Assembly (NCBI GenBank): GCA_013141255.1
Contig: JABFRJ010000120.1
Location: forward strand, 1 to 42,779
Direction: 5' to 3'
Source: Hyphomicrobiaceae bacterium
Lineage (GTDB): Bacteria; Pseudomonadota; Alphaproteobacteria; Rhizobiales; Hyphomicrobiaceae
Length of the DNA: 42,779 nt
A program made the translations under genes and the position numbers. Under the pieces are notes generated by a model that was not told the DNA's origin, searched no databases, and saw only the letters and a list, made by a program, of their open reading frames with translations. Shown one piece after another: positions 39,056 to 42,779 of the stretch (position 1 is its first letter; each line of letters starts with the position of its first letter).

Positions 39056-39573
39056 GTTTTGATCACGCATCAAAGGAATTGGCGAAGGCGGCTGGTGTGC
39101 CAGAGTTGTCTGGCCTTGGCGTGATCCATGATGCCGCCATTGCGCGCATCGCACTGTTTGAGGAGCTGGCGCGTCGCTCGCTTGTGTTCGTTGGAACGAA
39201 GTTCTCGCATCACGACGATGAACAAAAACTGAAGAGCGATATTGAAACTGCTTTGTCGAAACCGGGAACCATCAAATGCCCTCGTTGCGGAGGGGCTGGC
39301 GGGGGCGTTGCGTTCATCAATCGCGGGCCCGATATTTCGAAACACTCTGTCGAAAATCGTGACTGTCTCGTCTGCGCCGGCACGGGGTCTGTGACCGATG
39401 AGCAGATGAAGCGCATCGAGATTGGCCGCGCGATGCGTGCCGAACGGATCACGCTATCGCAGTCTCTTTTAACGGCGTCTATCGCGCTTGGCTGCACCCC
39501 GGCTGAACTGAGCCGGTGGGAAACGACCGGCGAACCCATTAGCGAGCAGCGTGCGCGCAAGGTCTCGACATGA
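39052..39573 (+). CDS. DnaJ-type zinc-finger protein with XRE-like HTH
   Basis: 173 aa from ATG 39052. The middle has two paired zinc motifs as in the DnaJ Cys-rich region: CPRCGGAGGG and CLVCAGTGSV, with a 23-residue spacer. It is flanked by helices, with a C-terminal helix-turn-helix-like block (SQSLLTASIALGCTPAELSRWETTGEPISEQRARK). It lacks a J domain. It may be a regulator that binds DNA through the C-terminal HTH; the role is inferred. Confidence 0.68.
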   Translation: MSFDHASKELAKAAGVPELSGLGVIHDAAIARIALFEELARRSLVFVGTKFSHHDDEQKLKSDIETALSKPGTIKCPRCGGAGGGVAFINRGPDISKHSVENRDCLVCAGTGSVTDEQMKRIEIGRAMRAERITLSQSLLTASIALGCTPAELSRWETTGEPISEQRARKVST

Positions 39574-39782
39574 AACACATCTGGGCATGTGAGGCGTGCA
39601 TCAAGACGTACAACCTCGACAGTCGAGGTCAAGGGCGGTCCGTCGGCAACGTCTGGTGCGGGTTCGGTCGGCATCGATTGGTTGGGACGGTGTTCGGTGT
39701 CGCGATGACGATTGAACCGGCGCCGGCGCTGCAGGACGTCGAGCACAAAGCCGCGCAACCGGTTCAAGGCATATTGTTCTAA
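39570..39782 (+). CDS. Small Cys/His hypothetical protein
   Basis: 70 aa, ATGA-coupled. N-terminal CEAC followed by VWCGFGRHR suggests a weak metal site. No family is recognised. The composition changes to Pro/Ala/Gln-rich at the C-terminus. Confidence 0.6.
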   Translation: MKHIWACEACIKTYNLDSRGQGRSVGNVWCGFGRHRLVGTVFGVAMTIEPAPALQDVEHKAAQPVQGILF

Positions 39783-39800
39783 CCGCTAGGAGTTCACACA

Positions 39801-40322
39801 ATGACGCAATCGCTTCCGCTGCTAGCGCTATCCGTAAGGCAGCCCTGGGCCTGGGCGATCATACATGCTGGCAAGAACGTCGAGAACCGCGATTGGGTAC
39901 GCACGAACCCAGGCATGACCTATCGCGGCCCCGTTGCCATTCACGCCTCCCAGGGCATGACTCGCGCCGAGTACGACGAAGCAGCAGCGTTCATGGCGTC
40001 GATCGGCGTCACCTGTCCCCCCGCGATTGAGTTGCAGCGGGGCGGAATTATCGGCTCAGTCATCGTTCAGGATATTGTCCGCAATCGCGATATGCCGGGC
40101 GGTGACGGGAATAAGTTCAGCCCGTGGTTCTTTGGGCCGGTCGGCCTGCTGCTACGTAAGCCCGTGGCTTGCGAATTTGTCCTGGCCAAGGGTGCGTTAG
40201 GGTTTTTCAAATGGGCCGCTGGTGACCACTTAGAATCTCAGCAACCGGCACGCTGGATGCTGCCCGAACAGCCGACAAAGGCCAAACAGTCGAAACCCGA
40301 GGCACAAGGAACGCTACTGTGA
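39801..40322 (+). CDS. ASCH-domain protein
   Basis: 173 aa. It matches the ASCH/PUA-like fold: LALSVRQPWAWAIIHAGKNVENRDW at the N-terminus, RGPVAIHASQGM, GGIIGSVIVQDIV and WFFGPVGLLLRKPVACEF. ASCH proteins bind RNA or nucleotides and are common in phages; some act on modified nucleosides. The C-terminus (TKAKQSKPEAQG) is disordered. The precise activity is unknown. Confidence 0.82.
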   Translation: MTQSLPLLALSVRQPWAWAIIHAGKNVENRDWVRTNPGMTYRGPVAIHASQGMTRAEYDEAAAFMASIGVTCPPAIELQRGGIIGSVIVQDIVRNRDMPGGDGNKFSPWFFGPVGLLLRKPVACEFVLAKGALGFFKWAAGDHLESQQPARWMLPEQPTKAKQSKPEAQGTLL

Positions 40323-40549
40323 CGAGATACCCGAACACGGTCGCCGCAGTCGCGGTTGTCGCATTGTTGACGATCGGCATTGCTTCGATCTTCGCCAGAC
40401 CGTCGCCCGAGTCGATGGCAACAGCGAACATGATCCAGGCGCGGGCTGATTTCATTCGGGCTTGCAGTCTCCGGGTGCGCCTGGGGTATGATTTGCCAGA
40501 GGCATGTGGCACTGAGGTGCAACGGGTCGCAATGGATCAGCCGCAATGA
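40319..40549 (+). CDS. Small exported or membrane-anchored protein
   Basis: 76 aa, GTG start at 40319 overlapping the previous stop (GTGA). The hydrophobic N-terminus (MTRYPNTVAAVAVVALLTIGIASIF) is a signal anchor, followed by a helical domain with two Cys (CSLRVRLGYDLPEAC), possibly a disulfide. It would face the periplasm. Confidence 0.65.
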   Translation: MTRYPNTVAAVAVVALLTIGIASIFARPSPESMATANMIQARADFIRACSLRVRLGYDLPEACGTEVQRVAMDQPQ

Positions 40550-40773
40550 ACCGGCAAGCCCAGACGACCGCGGACCGCTACATTGGTCGCGATGGCTCAC
40601 CCGTTGAAACCGTGCCGCGTTCGCGCGAACTGACCCGCGCTGCTGTTCGTGCGGCACAGAAAGTGCTTGCAGCATCGTTCGGCGGTGGCGAGTCCCCTAT
40701 CAGCGATGCCGAAATGCACAAAGTCTTAAAGGCGGCAATCTCTGCTTCGCCAGAACTGTTCGAGAAGGTGTGA
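40546..40773 (+). CDS. Small hypothetical protein
   Basis: 75 aa (MNRQAQTTADRYIGRDGSPV), overlapping both neighbours (ATGA and TGATG). It is helical at the C-terminus (AEMHKVLKAAISASPELFEKV). No family is recognised. Confidence 0.62.
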   Translation: MNRQAQTTADRYIGRDGSPVETVPRSRELTRAAVRAAQKVLAASFGGGESPISDAEMHKVLKAAISASPELFEKV

Positions 40774-41162
40774 TGAAGCAGCAGAAGAAAAAACAGGTGC
40801 ACCACGAAGACATCGTGCAAGGCGCGGTCATCAACCATCTGCGCTACCGCCGGAAGCCAGGGGTGACATTCTTCGCCGTCCCTAACGGCGGGTTCAGGTC
40901 GAAGCACGAAGCCGCAATTATGAAAAGCCTGGGCGTGCGCGCCGGGGTTCCGGATATCATCCTGATTGCCAATGGGCACACCTACGGCCTCGAGCTCAAG
41001 CGCGAAAAGGGTGGCCGTACCAGTGATGCCCAGGACGCAATGATGGCCGAGATCACAGCTGCCGGCGGAACATGCGCCGTTGCCGCCGGCGTCGATGCAG
41101 CGGTTGGGCAGCTTGAGGCCTGGGGCCTAATCCGGCCAACCACGAACTTTGCAAAGGGGTGA
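40773..41162 (+). CDS. VRR-NUC domain nuclease
   Basis: 129 aa from ATG 40773 (the track starts at the preceding GTG). The VRR-NUC core (HEDIVQGAVINHLRYRRK, FAVPNGGFRSKHEAAIMKSLGVRAGVPDIILI, YGLELKREKGG) includes the catalytic Glu, Asp of GVPD and ELK of the PD-(D/E)XK fold. Single-domain VRR-NUC proteins are phage nucleases, some cutting Holliday junctions. It probably processes branched DNA in replication or recombination. Confidence 0.88.
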   Translation: MKQQKKKQVHHEDIVQGAVINHLRYRRKPGVTFFAVPNGGFRSKHEAAIMKSLGVRAGVPDIILIANGHTYGLELKREKGGRTSDAQDAMMAEITAAGGTCAVAAGVDAAVGQLEAWGLIRPTTNFAKG

Positions 41163-41165
41163 AAG

Positions 41166-41426
41166 ATGCGAGTTTCAATCGTTGACGGTGACCCAGGCCA
41201 AATCCCATATGCTGAACTGCGAAACGCGGGAAACGACGTTCGCGTTCTGCTTGATGGTGTCGAGCAGAACGACTGCACGACTGCGGATGACAAATATGGG
41301 GTCATCTATCGGTATGCGCGCGACAGCGCAGGTGTGCTTATCGATGACGGCAAAGAACTGGTCGTTGAACGTGTAACGGGGAGGGTTGAAATTGTCATTT
41401 TCAAACGGTCAGACAGTGCCGGTTGA
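41166..41426 (+). CDS. Hypothetical protein
   Basis: 86 aa, starting 3 nt after the VRR-NUC stop. It is beta-rich with repeated D/V patterns (MRVSIVDGDPGQIPYAELRNAGNDVRVLLDGVEQ, RVEIVIFKR). No family is recognised. Its end overlaps the next ORF if an upstream start is used. Confidence 0.62.
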   Translation: MRVSIVDGDPGQIPYAELRNAGNDVRVLLDGVEQNDCTTADDKYGVIYRYARDSAGVLIDDGKELVVERVTGRVEIVIFKRSDSAG

Positions 41427-41451
41427 CTGGGGCCGCGACCCGGGGCGCATA

Positions 41452-41661
41452 ATGTCGAATGTTACTTTGCTCGGTGTAAGGGTAGGCGACCGCATTTCGT
41501 TTCCTGGAGACCCAAACGCGGTCCGCCGTATCGTCACCGCAATGCCGGATTCGAACGCGTTTGAATACGTGCGGCACGTCAAGGGATCTAAGGGGTGGCG
41601 GCGGCATGTGCGGCGCGCAAAGCAAAAAAAAAGCCCCCGGCGCATGAACGCCGAGGGCTAG
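41452..41661 (+). CDS. Small basic hypothetical protein
   Basis: 69 aa from ATG 41452 (MSNVTLLGVRVGDRISFPGD) with GGGGC upstream; in-frame TTG and GTG codons upstream (from 41386) are alternative starts. It has a beta-rich N-terminus and an Arg/Lys-rich end. The last 10 codons lie inside a hairpin that acts as terminator for the opposite strand. Confidence 0.58.
   Translation: MSNVTLLGVRVGDRISFPGDPNAVRRIVTAMPDSNAFEYVRHVKGSKGWRRHVRRAKQKKSPRRMNAEG
41624..41659 (-). terminator. Minus-strand rho-independent terminator inside the + gene end
   Basis: AGCCCCCGGCG (41632-41642) pairs with CGCCGAGGGCT (41649-41659) with one C-A mismatch and loop CATGAA. The A9 run at 41624-41632 becomes a T9 tract on the minus strand, ending the leftward gene. 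On the plus strand a T6 run occurs about 10 nt downstream. Confidence 0.8.
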
Positions 41662-41692
41662 TCGTCATTTTTTCGACAAATCGACGGTCGGG

Positions 41693-42779
41693 TTAAGCGG
41701 TAACCTTATTTGGTACAGTTGCTTTGCACCGTCCATTGATTGTTCCGGCCGGGATCACACCATTCTTGCGCCATTCGATCATCCATTCTGAGATCGTCGT
41801 CTTCTTCCCATTATGGTGCTTGTCCGCCAACCATTGCTGGCTCGGGATCGTCCGTCCGTCCGCCAGGTGCTGCATGATGTCGTCAAAAACAGCAGCCTTG
41901 ACTGGGTTTTTCATTCCTCCGGACGGTCCAGGTGCAGGACGGTCCGGAGTGCGGCGACCGGACGGTCCGCCCTTGCCGGACGGTCCGTTGCGGCGTCCAA
42001 TAACCTCAGCCACCGTCGGACGGTCCGTTTCGTCCGGAAGCGACTTTTCAAACATCGTCCGGACGGCGGACAGTTCGTCGGACGGTGCGAGGCTCTTCAG
42101 CCCGATCGAACCAAATGCGATCAGTCCGGCAGCAGCGCCATTCAGCGCCACCGAGCGAAGGCACGCCACGAGCAAATCAACCGCCCAATCTGCCCAGCCG
42201 GTCTTGTCGGCAAAGATCGTTGGGCTGACTGGCGGCGCTGGGTTTGCCTCGACGACAGCCTTGGCAGCAGCGATAGCAGCGGCATGAACCGCAACCGCGT
42301 CAGCTAGAGCCGCTACGACTTCGGATTGAGCCGTAGCAATGCGCTGGGTCTGCTCGGTTGCAGCGAGCGCTAGTGCGGCTTTGAGATCGGCGCGGGCGGT
42401 GTCCGCAACGTCTTGCTTGCGCCAGCACTCTTTTTTGCAGCCGATGTTCTTTGCTTCGGCATCGACTGCACCCTGGGCAGTTTCAACCGCCTTGGTGGCG
42501 ATTTCAACGGCCGGATTTGTCGACTGCAACCTTGCATCGTTCAAAGCGGCCTTGGCGAGCGCAAGACGTGCGGTTTTCGGTTCGCTCTTTTCGAGGTTGG
42601 CAAGCGCCGCCAACGCATCACTGCGCTTCTGAGCCTGCTTCAAGATCGGCGCGATCGCTTCGGCACGCGAGATCATCGTCGTTTCTGCAGTCGTGATCAG
42701 GTTGTAGGCCTCGCTGGTGACAACGCCAAGAAGAAGGACAAGAGCAGCATAAAATGCGGTGCGCCAAGCGGTGCCAAAC
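41693..42779 (-). CDS. Membrane protein with coiled coil and C-terminal HTH-like domain (5'-truncated by window)
   Basis: The frame is open to the window end, so ATG 42676 is not the start. The visible part includes a transmembrane helix (AFYAALVLLLGVVTS) before it, then a long Ala/Lys/Asp-rich coiled coil (~residues 1-130 from 42676) and a second hydrophobic segment (LLVACLRSVALNGAAAGLIAFGSIGL). A Gly/Pro/Arg-rich linker contains three GPSG repeats. The C-terminus is HTH-like (IPSQQWLADKHHNGKKTTISEWMIEWRKNG). Membrane-anchored proteins with a cytoplasmic DNA-binding end are unusual in phages. Phages of this type may use it for regulation or DNA anchoring; this is inference. Confidence 0.65.
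   Translation of the reverse strand, partial: FGTAWRTAFYAALVLLLGVVTSEAYNLITTAETTMISRAEAIAPILKQAQKRSDALAALANLEKSEPKTARLALAKAALNDARLQSTNPAVEIATKAVETAQGAVDAEAKNIGCKKECWRKQDVADTARADLKAALALAATEQTQRIATAQSEVVAALADAVAVHAAAIAAAKAVVEANPAPPVSPTIFADKTGWADWAVDLLVACLRSVALNGAAAGLIAFGSIGLKSLAPSDELSAVRTMFEKSLPDETDRPTVAEVIGRRNGPSGKGGPSGRRTPDRPAPGPSGGMKNPVKAAVFDDIMQHLADGRTIPSQQWLADKHHNGKKTTISEWMIEWRKNGVIPAGTINGRCKATVPNKVTA
41919..42027. repeat. Quasi-palindromic 11-mer CGGACGGTCCG, five copies
   Basis: Copies at 41920-41930 (last base changed), 41936-41946 (first base changed), 41959-41969, 41977-41987 and 42017-42027. Each is CGGAC-G-GTCCG. In the gene (minus strand) three copies read GPSG and two read DRP, so the motif is kept in two reading frames, which suggests selection or spread at DNA level. 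Confidence 0.75.

Noticed and set aside
1-42779. CRISPR arrays, rRNA genes, complete tRNA genes, insertion sequences
   Set aside because: No regularly spaced repeats, rRNA motifs, complete cloverleaf or transposase was seen; the only tRNA-like sequence is the 3' half at attP.

Overview
The window is a 42.8 kb slice of a temperate, tailed (siphovirus-like) phage genome. Gene families, base composition and the tRNA-derived attachment site suggest an alphaproteobacterial host, probably Hyphomicrobiales (Rhizobiales); this is inference, as no host gene is present. Portal, capsid and terminase genes are absent and presumably lie beyond the window ends. Both edge genes, the tape measure protein on the left and a membrane/HTH protein on the right, are cut by the window.

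Layout. (1) 1-11.2 kb, + strand: tail and tip genes in lambda-like order: tape measure, distal-tail-like protein, DUF2163-like protein, NlpC/P60-like (DUF6950) protein, J-like tip protein, then three tail-fibre genes and a possible fibre-assembly protein, closed by a strong terminator. (2) 11.3-14.4 kb, +: lysis cassette with a GH19-like endolysin carrying a peptidoglycan-binding domain and a C-terminal membrane helix, nested i-spanin/o-spanin genes and two further membrane proteins, closed by a UUCG-tetraloop terminator. (3) 14.5-19.9 kb, - strand: accessory block with a HerA/FtsK-type ATPase, DUF2786 and DUF4031 proteins and small zinc-ribbon proteins. An HNH endonuclease ORF interrupts the P-loop of an ATPase start, and a complete ATPase follows it. 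(4) About 20.05-20.11 kb: the 3' half of a tRNA-Leu(GAG), the probable attP. (5) 20.1-30.6 kb, -: early-left operon with tyrosine integrase, HTH excisionase, MarR regulator, DnaQ-like exonuclease, ParB-like protein, YqaJ exonuclease and ERF annealing protein. (6) 30.6-32.4 kb: immunity region with a small XRE repressor, a Cro-like protein, a rightward lipoprotein moron, and three copies of a TTCAC-N5-GTGAA operator, two of them inside the spacers of pL and pR. It is followed by about 530 bp without a supported gene that is rich in hairpins. (7) 32.5-41.7 kb, +: early-right operon of tightly overlapping genes: replication-type HTH protein, LexA-like HTH, C39-like peptidase candidate, N6-adenine methyltransferase, two PD-(D/E)XK-type nucleases and an ASCH protein. 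(8) 41.7 kb to the end: a leftward membrane protein.

The attP-like half-tRNA lies between phage blocks rather than at a phage/host junction. The sequence therefore reads as an unintegrated or circular phage genome. On integration the early-left operon would be cut at attP, moving the HerA/HNH block to the far end of the prophage.

Most interesting points: the HNH element that breaks a P-loop and is followed by a diverged, regenerated ATPase start; the operator-in-spacer promoters; a long structured, possibly non-coding RNA ending in a terminator; an apparent poly-G frameshift in the lysis cassette; an in-frame extension after a TAG codon; a quasi-palindromic 11-mer repeated in two reading frames; and several coupled micro-ORFs below the ORF-track cutoff. 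Family names come from motif recognition only; no database search was run.
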